NCBI GenBank assembly: GCA_018241505.1
Contig: JAFEDS010000018.1
Location: forward strand, 84,541-148,540
Origin: Pseudomonadota bacterium
GTDB lineage: Bacteria; Pseudomonadota; Gammaproteobacteria; Steroidobacterales; Steroidobacteraceae
DNA length: 64,000 nt
Direction of reading: 5' to 3'
Positions 1 through 8,812 of this stretch are shown in pieces. Below the pieces are notes generated by a model that was not told the DNA's origin, ran no database searches, and was given only the letters and a program-made list of their open reading frames with translations. Positions within the stretch are counted from its first letter, which is position 1. Every line of letters starts with the position of its first letter. The position numbers were made by a program, and so were the translations under genes.

Positions 1-622
1 TAACAGCGATCCGCTCATCCGGGCGGCCGGCAGCCCGCCCGAAAACAACCGGCGTTGTCTCGGGCAACACCGTCCGCAGCTTGTCAAACGCGCGATCGAG
101 CTGCCAGGGACGTGCGCGTGAGATGGGGTTGTAAAGGGCGATCACGAATCCGGCCGTCGCGGCCAACTCCAGCCGCTGTTCAATCACGGGCCAGGGTTTG
201 AGATTGTCGGACAACGAAATCGCGCAGAAGTCGTGGCCCAGCGGGGCGCCGATCCGGGCTGCGACGGCCAGCATTGCGCTCACACCGGGGATGATCGCTA
301 CTTCCACCTGGCGCCACTCTGGCGGTCCGTTCTCCAGGGCCTCACACACGGCGGCCGCCATGCCAAACACACCAGGGTCGCCCCCCGAAACGACCGCCAC
401 GATACGGCCTTCCGTGGCTGCCTTCAGCGCTTCCGCGGCACGTTGTAGTTCCTGTCGATTGTCGGATGCGTGCCGTCGTTGGGTAGGTAGTGCGGGGATG
501 CGATCGAGGTAGGGTCCGTATCCAAACAGGTCGTCCGCGGTGCGTACAACCTCCTGGGCCTCAGGGGTGAGCTGGTGCGGATTACCGGGCCCAAGGCCAA
601 CAACCGACAGCTTACCTGTCAT
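1..622 (-). CDS. cobJ: Precorrin-3B C17-methyltransferase CobJ, C-terminus beyond the window
   Basis: Translating leftward from ATG at 620-622 gives an open frame to the window edge (about 207 codons). It starts MTGKLSVVGLGPGNPHQLTP, the SAM-binding loop of tetrapyrrole (uroporphyrin-III C-methyltransferase-like) methylases, and later has SGGDPGVFGMA, the second SAM contact of the CobJ branch. CobJ methylates C17 and contracts the corrin ring in aerobic cobalamin synthesis, in the cytosol. Its start lies 11 bp inside the end of cobI, so the two are translationally coupled. The rest of the protein is beyond the window. Family assignment rests on motifs and on its position after cobG, cobH and cobI. 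Confidence 0.9.
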   Translation of the reverse strand, partial: MTGKLSVVGLGPGNPHQLTPEAQEVVRTADDLFGYGPYLDRIPALPTQRRHASDNRQELQRAAEALKAATEGRIVAVVSGGDPGVFGMAAAVCEALENGPPEWRQVEVAIIPGVSAMLAVAARIGAPLGHDFCAISLSDNLKPWPVIEQRLELAATAGFVIALYNPISRARPWQLDRAFDKLRTVLPETTPVVFGRAAGRPDERIAV

Positions 623-1412
623 TTTGCCACCAGCGGTTGGTGACCAGGACGATGGCGAAGTAGGGCGCCGTGTCGTCCGCCTTTTCTGCCAGCGGCATCA
701 GGCGCTCATTGTGCATGGTGCCACGCTCGACATAGACGGCGTTCTCGAGTCGCCGGCTTTCGAGCAGGGCGCGCCGCACCTTCGGCAAATTCCGACCCAA
801 CTTCATGATGACAGTGGGCTCGTCCTGGCGCAGGCGTCGCACCAGCTCCTGCTCGTCAAGAGTGCCCGGCAACACGGTCAACACGTCATCGCCCTGGACG
901 ATGGGCAGGCCCGCCGCGGACCAGCATCCTGACATGGCTGTGACACCCGGAATGACTTCCGTGCGAAAGCGACCCATCAGACGCACATGAACATGCATGT
1001 ACGAGCCGAAGAAGAGCGGATCGCCTTCGGAGAGCACTGCAACGACCTTGCCGTCCGCGAGGTCAGTTTCAATCTGCGCGGCAGATTCGTCAAAGAAACG
1101 GTCAATGGCGGTACGGTAGGCTGCTTCGCTGGTGGAATGTTCCGTGGTGACGGGATACAACAGCCGCAGCTCGCGAGCACCTGCCTTCAAGAACCTGGCG
1201 GCGGTGGCGCGGGCGTTGCTCGGGTTGCCCGCTTTCGCGAAATGCGCGACAACGTCGGCGCTTTCCAGGGCGCGGACAGCTTTCAGGGTCATCAGCTCCG
1301 GGTCGCCGGGGCCGACGCCGACACCGATCAGCAAACCACCGTCGCCGCGCATCGCATCCCGTTGGGGGGTGGCTGTGCCAACTCCGTGCGGGCTGTCACT
1401 GGCGCCGCTCAC
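612..1412 (-). CDS. cobI: Precorrin-2 C20-methyltransferase CobI
   Basis: A 266-residue tetrapyrrole methylase with GVGVGPGDPELMTLKAV near the N-terminus (SAM loop), LSEGDPLFFGSYMH in the middle and IPGVTAMSGCWSAAGLPIV, all typical of CobI/CbiL. It transfers a methyl group from SAM to C20 of precorrin-2. The chosen start is GTG 1410-1412, which overlaps the cobH stop as GTGA. An internal ATG 20 codons later, just before the SAM loop, is the alternative and would give a more typical N-terminus. It lies between cobH and cobJ in one minus-strand operon under a cobalamin riboswitch. Confidence 0.92.
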   Translation of the reverse strand: MSGASDSPHGVGTATPQRDAMRGDGGLLIGVGVGPGDPELMTLKAVRALESADVVAHFAKAGNPSNARATAARFLKAGARELRLLYPVTTEHSTSEAAYRTAIDRFFDESAAQIETDLADGKVVAVLSEGDPLFFGSYMHVHVRLMGRFRTEVIPGVTAMSGCWSAAGLPIVQGDDVLTVLPGTLDEQELVRRLRQDEPTVIMKLGRNLPKVRRALLESRRLENAVYVERGTMHNERLMPLAEKADDTAPYFAIVLVTNRWWQNDR

Positions 1413-2035
1413 AGACCGGGCCTCGCCAGCGCATTGATCGCCGCGGCGGCCATGGCACTGCCACCCAACCTGCCGCGCACCACCAGGAACGGAATTCCTC
1501 GTGAATGATTCATCAGCTCGTCTTTCGATTCCGCCGCGCCCACAAATCCCACCGGTGCACCGACAATCGCCGCAGGCTTGGGTGCTCCCGCATCAATCAT
1601 TTCCAACAGCCGGAACAAGGCAGTGGGCGCATTGCCGATAGCCACCACGGCTCCCGCCAGGTTCCCGAGCCACAACTCCAGGGCAGCCGCCGATCGCGTC
1701 GTGCCGAGTTGCGCTGCCAGATCCGGGACCGCCGGGTCGCGCAAGGTGCAGATCACCTCGTTGTGGTTGGGAAGCCGCGCTCGTGTGACCCCATGCGCAA
1801 CCATCTCGGCATCACAAAGGATTGCCCCCCCTTTCTGCAAGGCGCCCCGTGCAGCCTCGACAAATCCGTCACCGAATACCATCTGCCTGCCGGCTTCGAC
1901 GAGCCCGCAGGCGTGGATCATTCTCACCACGACATCGGCTTGCGCCGCTGAGAAGTGGGATAAATCCGCCTCGGCGCGGATGATGGCAAACGACCGTCGA
2001 TAGATCTCGGTCCCGTCGCGAATATAATCAACCAT
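1409..2035 (-). CDS. cobH: Precorrin-8X methylmutase CobH
   Basis: About 208 residues starting MVDYIRDGTEIYRRSFAIIR, the usual CobH/CbiC opening, with VRMIHACGL carrying the His expected to drive the C11-to-C12 methyl shift that gives hydrogenobyrinate. Later motifs PTALFRLLEMI and PVGFVGAAESK are also characteristic. The start is ATG 2033-2035; a longer reading upstream would run inside the cobG end and is not needed. The gene overlaps cobG by 8 bp and cobI by 3 bp, so the operon is tightly coupled. Confidence 0.93.
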   Translation of the reverse strand: MVDYIRDGTEIYRRSFAIIRAEADLSHFSAAQADVVVRMIHACGLVEAGRQMVFGDGFVEAARGALQKGGAILCDAEMVAHGVTRARLPNHNEVICTLRDPAVPDLAAQLGTTRSAAALELWLGNLAGAVVAIGNAPTALFRLLEMIDAGAPKPAAIVGAPVGFVGAAESKDELMNHSRGIPFLVVRGRLGGSAMAAAAINALARPGL

Positions 2036-3245
2036 GTTGGATCGTGTTACACAGCCGCTCAATGTCGGCAACCAAACCAGCAGACGATACTGTGGAGCTC
2101 GCCGCATCGCCCGCGCGCCCGTTTACGACAACAAGATCGGGGCCCACAATGGTGACGGCTGCCGGCCCCGGGTGTGCGCAACCCTTACCACATCCGGACA
2201 GATGAACCACATGAGGCGTGCCAACTAGTGGGCGTGCGGCCCGTGCAACATCGGGTGCCAACTCTCGGGTCGGCAGACGTGCCGAGGCGCACGCGGGGGC
2301 GCCTGCACAGGCAATAACATGACGCCGAGCGTCTGTTACGTCGACAATGAAGCCTTCTTTGGCAGCCGATTCCCGCAGGATTTCCGCCCCGGCAAGCGAA
2401 GACCCGATCGCGAGAAGCGCGCGGCCCGGCACAGGACGTAGTCCGCGCACGCCCTGATCAGCCGCGGATTTCGCAAAGCGCTTCAGCGCGGCAGCCGTTG
2501 TGTGGCCGAAGGAGAGAGCAAAACCACTCGCAAAGGTGCCATCTTTCAGAGGATACGCACCAATAGGATCGCACGGGGGTCGGGTGATCGCCGGCGCTGC
2601 GCTCAGAGAGAGGCCCGCAACCAGGTCTTTGGCCCGAGCACCCGGGCCGCGGTCCGCAAGGAGGCGCAGCAGGTCTTCGAGGCTGGCCACCACGCGATTC
2701 ATGCTGACATAACCAACAAAAGCCGCGCTCGCTGCATCCCCGGCCAGGGATAGTTTGAACAGGTAGTTGGAGGTCGCCTCGAGGCGAATGTCGGCCGGCA
2801 CGGCATCCAGGTGCAGGCTGCCGCCGCCGTCCAGCAACACCGAGACTTTCGCACCGAGCCCCTGAAAGTCCGGTCGGTCAGGTCGAAACGCCACTTTTAA
2901 TTGTGCCAGCAGCGCAGTCGAGTCAAAGGCTTCACCGGCGTCGATACCCAATAGCGGCGAGGTGAGCAACAGTGGACGGCTGCCCGTGTCGAGGCCGAGT
3001 ATCTCGATGATGCCGGCGAAACGTGGCGCGGAAGCCGTGGTGAGCCCGCGGATCTGCAGACTGCCGCGTTGAGTTATTTCGACGATGCCGTTGCCGTACG
3101 CTTCCGAGGCATCGCACAACGAGCAGAGCTTCTCAACTGAAACCGGCTCGTTGGCAACTATCCGAGCCAACAGGCCATCGCCCGTCTGCATCGGCGCGGC
3201 AACGGTGGGGCATGAGCCGCGTATGTTGGAAGTAGGGAGGCTCAC
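2028..3245 (-). CDS. cobG: Precorrin-3B synthase CobG
   Basis: About 405 residues of the nitrite/sulfite reductase ferredoxin-like family. Two half-domains are visible, and the C-terminal part has CAGAPACASA followed by HLSGCGKGCAHPG, the four Cys that hold the 4Fe-4S cluster. CobG hydroxylates precorrin-3A with O2, so its presence marks the aerobic route. The start is GTG 3243-3245 (protein MSLPTSNIRGSCPTVAAPM), overlapping the DUF1636 stop as GTGA. A longer in-frame reading upstream overlaps DUF1636 and looks spurious. Confidence 0.9.
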   Translation of the reverse strand: MSLPTSNIRGSCPTVAAPMQTGDGLLARIVANEPVSVEKLCSLCDASEAYGNGIVEITQRGSLQIRGLTTASAPRFAGIIEILGLDTGSRPLLLTSPLLGIDAGEAFDSTALLAQLKVAFRPDRPDFQGLGAKVSVLLDGGGSLHLDAVPADIRLEATSNYLFKLSLAGDAASAAFVGYVSMNRVVASLEDLLRLLADRGPGARAKDLVAGLSLSAAPAITRPPCDPIGAYPLKDGTFASGFALSFGHTTAAALKRFAKSAADQGVRGLRPVPGRALLAIGSSLAGAEILRESAAKEGFIVDVTDARRHVIACAGAPACASARLPTRELAPDVARAARPLVGTPHVVHLSGCGKGCAHPGPAAVTIVGPDLVVVNGRAGDAASSTVSSAGLVADIERLCNTIQHG

Positions 3246-3646
3246 GTGAGCTCTGCCGGTTCGCCGTCGAAATCGATGGGCGGCACTCGCGCGATCAGGC
3301 CTTTCTTTAGAGGGTCGGGTCGACCCCGCCAAGGCATCAGTCCGTCTGTGGACGAAGCGAACAGGCGCGCACCCGCAATCAGCGTGGGCCCGTCGCGTGT
3401 GGCATCCAGGTGCCCAAAGACGTATGTCCACGCATTGTCGCGGCGAATAGCCGCACTCAAGCCGCGATTGCAGTTCCCGAGGCAGCGAACGTGCTTGACG
3501 TCGACATCGATCTCATCGCCCAGCGCAATTCTCGTGGCATCGGCGAGCGCCAGGCCTTTGCGTGGCGTGTCGTCCGGGTCAGTTGGCGTACGGCAGGTAA
3601 TGCAAACCAACACAGTGGTTCGATCTGCAGCCGATTTTGTGGTCAC
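3242..3646 (-). CDS. DUF1636 metal-binding protein, first gene of the B12 operon
   Basis: A 134-residue small protein with VLVCITCRTP near the start and HVRCLGNCNRG in the middle. This CxxC plus CxxxC layout resembles a thioredoxin-like 2Fe-2S or metal site and matches the DUF1636 family, found near cobalamin and cobalt-transport genes. Its biochemical role is not established. The start GTG 3644-3646 is chosen because TAGGAG lies 9 bases upstream. It is the first gene after the cobalamin riboswitch and overlaps cobG by 4 bp, so it probably serves cobalt handling or an Fe-S step in this pathway (inference). Confidence 0.82.
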   Translation of the reverse strand: MTTKSAADRTTVLVCITCRTPTDPDDTPRKGLALADATRIALGDEIDVDVKHVRCLGNCNRGLSAAIRRDNAWTYVFGHLDATRDGPTLIAGARLFASSTDGLMPWRGRPDPLKKGLIARVPPIDFDGEPAELT

Positions 3647-3698
3647 CCGCGTTGCTCCTATTGCCGAGGCACCCCGCCCGGCACGCGCACAGATCGAC

Positions 3699-3862
3699 GG
3701 CAGGTTTCCTGGCTCGCGGGTCCGTGCACATTGCCGCCTTCCCAAGCCGTCGTTGAGGACGACGCCCAGTGGCTTTTGGCAAGCGCTCGCCGCTTACAGT
3801 TGCGGGGGCAGCGTGGTTTTGTCACCGGGGCTTGCGACCTCGGTTCCGTACCACATTCCCTC
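3699..3862 (-). ncRNA. Cobalamin (AdoCbl) riboswitch
   Basis: Read on the minus strand, the region holds the B12 box GCCCCCGCAACTGTAA (3794-3812), then GCCACTGGGC, then GGGAAGGC, then GAGCCAGGAAACCTGCC (3699-3715), all in canonical order. It lies between the promoter at 3900-3928 and the SD of the DUF1636 gene. Cobalamin binding in this class normally represses the downstream genes. The exact 5' edge and the mode (translation or termination) are not resolved; I see no obvious U-tract terminator before the SD at about 3655, so translational control is more likely. Confidence 0.93.
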
Positions 3863-3899
3863 TTCGCTCTCTTGTGAGAGACCGTCAATCAGATCGCGC

Positions 3900-3928
3900 A
3901 GTACACAGTCGCGACATTGGCTTGTCAA
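3900..3928 (-). promoter_or_regulatory. Sigma70-like promoter of the riboswitch-cob operon
   Basis: On the minus strand a perfect -35 TTGACA (3928-3923) is followed after 17 bases by TGTACT (3905-3900), a 4/6 match to the -10 box. A start near 3893 would place the riboswitch at the beginning of the transcript. The divergent cobN promoter must lie in the same 100 bp, but I see no good consensus for it. Confidence 0.6.
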
Positions 3929-3980
3929 TGGTCGTGCCATTGGGCGCAGGCTACTATGGTCACATGGTCGAGAATCTACC

Positions 3981-6900
3981 GTGAGTTCCCCTCCCACCCG
4001 CGTACGCCTTCTTCTGGCGGCCATTGTGGCCCAGGACCCAGCTTGGGCTCAGTGGCAGGCGGCAAAGGACGCGAGCCCAGAAGCCTCTCGAATCGTCCTG
4101 CAGACGGTATCGCGCAAAGACGGTCCCGAGCCTGCGGTGGGAGTGGGCTACGGTGAGACACTTCGGTGGTTCGGGCCTGTGGCGGACGCTGCAACGCGCA
4201 CCCTGATCATTGAGTACGCGGAACGGGTGCTCGCAGCAGGGGCGGTCGTGGCGCCTGGGGTTGAGGTTGGGGCCTTGGCGTTCGACCCAGCCAGCGCACA
4301 GTCACCAGCACGTGCGACCGTCGCCCGCAGCGGTATCGTTTTGCTGACTCACGCTGAAACAGACCTCCTTGCCCTCACGAGGGCGATGGGCGAGCTGCCT
4401 GCAGAATTTCCGCCGGTAGTCGGGCATTCGCTAAACGGTGTCTCGAGCGCTGACGACCTCCATGCGCTTATTGGCGCCGCGAGTCGTTCGACGTTCGTGG
4501 CAATTGTGCGTGTCCACGGCACTGCCGCTTCGGTACCGGGTTTGGTCGAGCTCGTAACTGATACACAAAAGAAAGGCGGGTCCCTGGTGGTCATCAGTGG
4601 CATTGGCGCTGATGCGAGCACGCTACCTCGAACGCCAAATATCTCTCACGAACTCGCTGCGGCATTGACCGCGTATTTCATGGCCGGCGGAGTGGGGAAC
4701 GTCGTGCAAGCAATTCGTCGTGTTGCACACGACATGCTGGGCGTCCCAGCGCTGTTTGAACCTCCAGCACAGATGCCAGCGCACGGGCTATATCATCCCG
4801 ACTTGCTCGTTACGTCGGTTGATGAATGGCAGAGTCACCGTGTGGCCGGCAAGCCGGTTGCCCTGGTGTTGTTCTACCGAGCACACGTTCTAAGCGGCAA
4901 CCTCCAGTTTGTAGACCACCTGGTCCGCGCGCTTGAATTCCGCGGGTTTTCCGCCGTCGGGGTGTTCACGAGTTCGTTGCGTGATCGGGATGAATCGGGG
5001 ACACCGATGGCGCTGAGCCTCGTCGATCCGCCTTCAGTGATTGTAAATACCGTCAGTTTCCCGATGTTGACGTTGACCTCGCTGGAAACGCCTCCGCCCG
5101 AAGCGCACCACACATCGTTCGAAGCGATGGGTGTACCGATTATTCAAGCGATCTGTAGCGGCACTACTCGCGCAGCATGGAGTGAGTCAGGGCGCGGTCT
5201 CGGCCCCGCGGAAGCTGCGATGAACATCGCACTTCCGGAGTGTGATGGCCGAATCATCACAGTACCGATTTCGTTCAAGGAAAATCACCGGTACGACCCG
5301 GACAGCGAGCGCGTGGACCGTGTCGCAGATATTGCTCGGCGCATCGCATCGCTGCGAGCAAAGCCAAACGCTGATAAACGAGTTGCTATCGTGTTGAGCA
5401 ATTCTGGCGGAAAGGCGCAAATGATTGGCGGTGCAGTAGGGTTGGATACACCTGCATCGCTGCTCCGATTCCTCGCGGATATGCGGGACGCCGGGTATGA
5501 CGTTGGTATATTGCCGGACTCACCCGATGCGTTGATGTCGCTGCTCATCGCGCGCGGTTGCTACGATGAAAAGTGTCCTCTCGAGATTGCAAGCGCATGG
5601 CGGATGCCCCGCGCTTCATACATTCACTGGTTCCGCTCTCAGTCGGCTGGTTTCAGAAAGAGTGTGCGGGAGGCTTGGGGCGAGCCCTCTCTGTCAGGGG
5701 CGACGCTCGCGCCGCCATTCTGGCGGGCTGGAAAAAAGTCCGAGCGAGCGCCTCTCCTGGCATTGCACGAGCCTCATACTGACGACGCAGACTATCTGTT
5801 CAGCGGCATAGCTTTTGGGAAGGTCATTGTCGCCGTACAGCCGCCGCGGGGGTTCGGATTCGACCAGGAGACGATGTACCACTCACCCGATCTGCCACCG
5901 TGTCACCACTACGCTGCGTTCTATCGGTGGTTGGATCAGGGTTGGCGCGCGGATGCTGTGATCCACTTTGGTACGCACGGCACGCTCGAATGGCTTCCAG
6001 GAAAGAGCTTCGCGACGTCGGCAGACTGCGCACCCGATGTACTGCTCGGCGACATGCCGCTTTTCTATCCATTCGTTGTGAACAACCCCGGCGAAGGAGC
6101 GCAAGCGAAACGGCGCACGCATGCCGTCATCATCGACCACCTCGTGCCGCCTCTTACACAGGCCGAGACGTACGGCCCGCTCGCCGCGCTCGCACGACTG
6201 GTTGAAGAGTATTACCGCGCGGAGAGCATGGACCCATCGAAGCTTACTGTGCTCCGCAGTCAAATTTGGGAGTTGGTGCAGACAGAGCGTCTCGAGGACG
6301 ATCTCAAGCAGGTTCGGCGTGAACGACATGCTGACCACGTGCATTCGTGGGATGACCGGATCACGGAGCAAGGCGTGCCTCGTGGGCTGGAAGCGTTGTC
6401 CGGTCGTGGGTTTGCACACTTGCTCGAGGATTTGGACGCGTATTTGTGTGATTTGGGCCGGGCGCAGATTCGTGGCGGGTTGCATGTGTTTGGGGTTCCA
6501 CCGGCCGGCGACGTGCTCGTGGATTTGATGTTTGCGGTGCTATACAGCCCCAATGGGGGTGTTCCTTCACTTGTTGAGGCAGTGACACAGGCGTGTGGGA
6601 TTTCGCCGGCGGCATTGCGTGAGAGGCAGGGCGTGTGGCCGGAGGCCCTAGCGCCGGTGTTGACGGCGGCGTTGGTGCCGACGTTGGCGCAGTCGTTGGT
6701 GGCGGGCACCGCCGGTGGCGCAATCTCTGAGCCCCCGGCGGCGCACGCAGCGATGTCCGGCACGGGCGTACCCATCGTCGCCACTGTCGGGCATGTACGC
6801 ACCGCCATCGATCGCGTCGCTCGCAATTTGCTAGTGGCACTGGCGGCGCGAGGGTTCGCAGTCGAGGCTCCGGGCGATGCGCTCGCTGCCTGTGGCTTCG

Positions 6901-8372
6901 CTGCCCACGCGCCGGATAGGGCTGCGCATGGGCCCATCGCCGACCGCACCGATAGCGCGCCGCCCTCGATGATTCCCACTGCGCCCACGGCCAACGCCCT
7001 CAACTCCCTCCGCGCGACCCTCAAATTTGCATGCGAGGTGCTGGCGCCAAGCCTGTCCCGCACCACCGACGAAACCCACAATCTGCTCGCCGCGCTCAAC
7101 GGCCAGTTCGTCCCAGCCGGTCCATCGGGTGCGCCAAGTCGCGGGATGGCCCACGTGCTTCCAACAGGGCGCAACTTCTACACCGTCGATCCGCGTGGTC
7201 TGCCGACGCCTGCAGCATGGACGACAGGTGCATCGCTTGCCGACGCAGCGCTCCGACGATTCCTCACCGAAGAAAACCGCTGGCCCGAGAGCGTCGCGCT
7301 GAGCGTGTGGGGCACACCAACGATGCGCACCGGTGGAGATGAGGTCGCGCAAGCATTGGCGCTTTTGGGCGTCAAACCCATGTGGGAGCCAGTAACCCGC
7401 CGCACATGTGGGATTGAGGTGATCCCATTGTTGGAACTGGGTCGACCGCGTATCGATGTGACGCTTCGTGTCAGCGGCTTTTTCCGGGATGCTTTCCCAG
7501 CACTAGTGCATCTGTTTGACCAGGCTGTGCAACGAATCGTCATGCTCGATGAGCCTTCGGACCAAAATTTTCCACGCAAGCACTGGCTCGCAGAAACTGC
7601 CGCGCTGATCGTCGACGGCCAGGCCTCCGAAGTTGCTGAACGCAACGCCTCATACCGCGTTTTCAGTTCAAAGCCGGGCGCGTACGGAACGGGGGTGATG
7701 GATCTCGTCGAAAATCGATCGTGGCATGATCACCACGAGTTGGCAGAGGTCGTATTGGCATGGGGCGGATGGGCATACGGCGGTGATACGGCAATCGCCG
7801 TTGAAGCGGCGGACGCCTTTCGCCGCAGAATGGCAACGATCGAAGTCGCCCTACATAACCGAGACAACCGCGAGCAAGATCTGTTCGACTCGAGCGACCA
7901 ATTTGAATATCACGGTGGGTTAATTGCCGCCGCGACATCACTGACGGGTGTGCAACCGCGTGCTTACGTAGGCGACTCGTCCGACTCTTTACGCCCGGAC
8001 GTTCGTACTTTGAAAGGAGAGGCTCTGCGGGTATTTCGCGCGCGCGTAGTCAATCCGAAATGGCTCTCAGGAATTCAACGCCATGGTTACCGTGGCGGGG
8101 TCGAGATTGCGACCACCGTGGATTCACTGTTCGGATTTGCTGCGACCGCAGGTGTCATCACCGACTGGATGTTCGAGGCCGCCGCGGAGAGTTTCACCAA
8201 GGGCGAGATGCGCGAGTTCCTGGAGCGCACCAACCCGTGGGCGCTAAACGCCATTGCAGAGCGGCTCTTGGAGGCGGAGCAGCGCCAGCTTTGGTCAGCT
8301 AAGGCCGAGACGCTGGAATCCCTGAGGTCGGTGCTGCTGGCCAGTGAGGGGATGCTCGAAGAGCAGGTCTAG
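3981..8372 (+). CDS. cobN: Cobaltochelatase large subunit CobN
   Basis: A large CobN/BchH-family subunit that binds the corrin ring and cobalt. It has the family signature HFGTHGTLEWLPGK near residue 660 and the standard C-terminus with TGVITDWMFEAA. From GTG 3981 the protein is about 1463 residues, longer than most CobN proteins, because some 115 residues precede the usual N-terminus that begins near ARSGIVLLTHAETD (about 4330). No strong SD precedes 3981 and in-frame GTG codons occur further in, so the start is uncertain. The frame stays open well upstream of 3981, but that part is antisense to the riboswitch and DUF1636. It overlaps the convergent DUF2845 gene by 4 bp. Confidence 0.9.
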   Translation: MSSPPTRVRLLLAAIVAQDPAWAQWQAAKDASPEASRIVLQTVSRKDGPEPAVGVGYGETLRWFGPVADAATRTLIIEYAERVLAAGAVVAPGVEVGALAFDPASAQSPARATVARSGIVLLTHAETDLLALTRAMGELPAEFPPVVGHSLNGVSSADDLHALIGAASRSTFVAIVRVHGTAASVPGLVELVTDTQKKGGSLVVISGIGADASTLPRTPNISHELAAALTAYFMAGGVGNVVQAIRRVAHDMLGVPALFEPPAQMPAHGLYHPDLLVTSVDEWQSHRVAGKPVALVLFYRAHVLSGNLQFVDHLVRALEFRGFSAVGVFTSSLRDRDESGTPMALSLVDPPSVIVNTVSFPMLTLTSLETPPPEAHHTSFEAMGVPIIQAICSGTTRAAWSESGRGLGPAEAAMNIALPECDGRIITVPISFKENHRYDPDSERVDRVADIARRIASLRAKPNADKRVAIVLSNSGGKAQMIGGAVGLDTPASLLRFLADMRDAGYDVGILPDSPDALMSLLIARGCYDEKCPLEIASAWRMPRASYIHWFRSQSAGFRKSVREAWGEPSLSGATLAPPFWRAGKKSERAPLLALHEPHTDDADYLFSGIAFGKVIVAVQPPRGFGFDQETMYHSPDLPPCHHYAAFYRWLDQGWRADAVIHFGTHGTLEWLPGKSFATSADCAPDVLLGDMPLFYPFVVNNPGEGAQAKRRTHAVIIDHLVPPLTQAETYGPLAALARLVEEYYRAESMDPSKLTVLRSQIWELVQTERLEDDLKQVRRERHADHVHSWDDRITEQGVPRGLEALSGRGFAHLLEDLDAYLCDLGRAQIRGGLHVFGVPPAGDVLVDLMFAVLYSPNGGVPSLVEAVTQACGISPAALRERQGVWPEALAPVLTAALVPTLAQSLVAGTAGGAISEPPAAHAAMSGTGVPIVATVGHVRTAIDRVARNLLVALAARGFAVEAPGDALAACGFAAHAPDRAAHGPIADRTDSAPPSMIPTAPTANALNSLRATLKFACEVLAPSLSRTTDETHNLLAALNGQFVPAGPSGAPSRGMAHVLPTGRNFYTVDPRGLPTPAAWTTGASLADAALRRFLTEENRWPESVALSVWGTPTMRTGGDEVAQALALLGVKPMWEPVTRRTCGIEVIPLLELGRPRIDVTLRVSGFFRDAFPALVHLFDQAVQRIVMLDEPSDQNFPRKHWLAETAALIVDGQASEVAERNASYRVFSSKPGAYGTGVMDLVENRSWHDHHELAEVVLAWGGWAYGGDTAIAVEAADAFRRRMATIEVALHNRDNREQDLFDSSDQFEYHGGLIAAATSLTGVQPRAYVGDSSDSLRPDVRTLKGEALRVFRARVVNPKWLSGIQRHGYRGGVEIATTVDSLFGFAATAGVITDWMFEAAAESFTKGEMREFLERTNPWALNAIAERLLEAEQRQLWSAKAETLESLRSVLLASEGMLEEQV

Positions 8373-8716
8373 CTCTTCTCGAGGTACCCATAATCCAACG
8401 TTTCGATTTTCACGACGCGGCCGTCCTCAAACCGGATCTGCCGCATCAGGCGATCGGGACCCAGGTTGTAGAGCCACACTTCGACGGGTATTTCAATCTG
8501 GGTTCCCGCCGACGCCACCCATTGGCCGTTAACGAAACCGCCAGCGGCCGACCGAACGATGGACGTATGGTCAACCTGAGTGGGGTTGCCGCAGAGGGTG
8601 GCGACCTTGGAGATGCTGTCGCCCTGGCTGATGATTTTGTCGCTGCATTCCATGGACTCGCCCCGCGCGTTCCAGGACAGTGCCACCAGAATGACCGCTG
8701 ACAGAAGTCGTTTCAT
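8369..8716 (-). CDS. DUF2845 secreted protein
   Basis: A 115-residue protein with a signal peptide ([19 protein letters not shown]) and a mature part with two Cys ([16 protein letters not shown]) and the [18 protein letters not shown] ending typical of the DUF2845 family. This family resembles SmpA/OmlA-like small envelope proteins in layout, but its function is not known. It lies on the opposite strand between cobN and the chelatase ATPase gene, so it interrupts the cobalt genes and is probably unrelated to them. Confidence 0.82.
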   Translation of the reverse strand: MKRLLSAVILVALSWNARGESMECSDKIISQGDSISKVATLCGNPTQVDHTSIVRSAAGGFVNGQWVASAGTQIEIPVEVWLYNLGPDRLMRQIRFEDGRVVKIETLDYGYLEKS

Positions 8717-8812
8717 TGCAAACTCAAGCTAGCGTTTCCGCGGCAAAGATGCAATTGCACGCCCGCCGTATACCTCGAAAAAGAGCTAAAATCAGTTGTT
8801 TACCCTAAGAGT

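Noticed and set aside
3246-3980. Upstream extension of the cobN frame by 245 codons
   Set aside because: It is antisense to DUF1636 and the riboswitch and carries no CobN similarity.
5883-7174. Minus-strand frames within cobN
   Set aside because: CobN motifs on the plus strand are continuous through this region.
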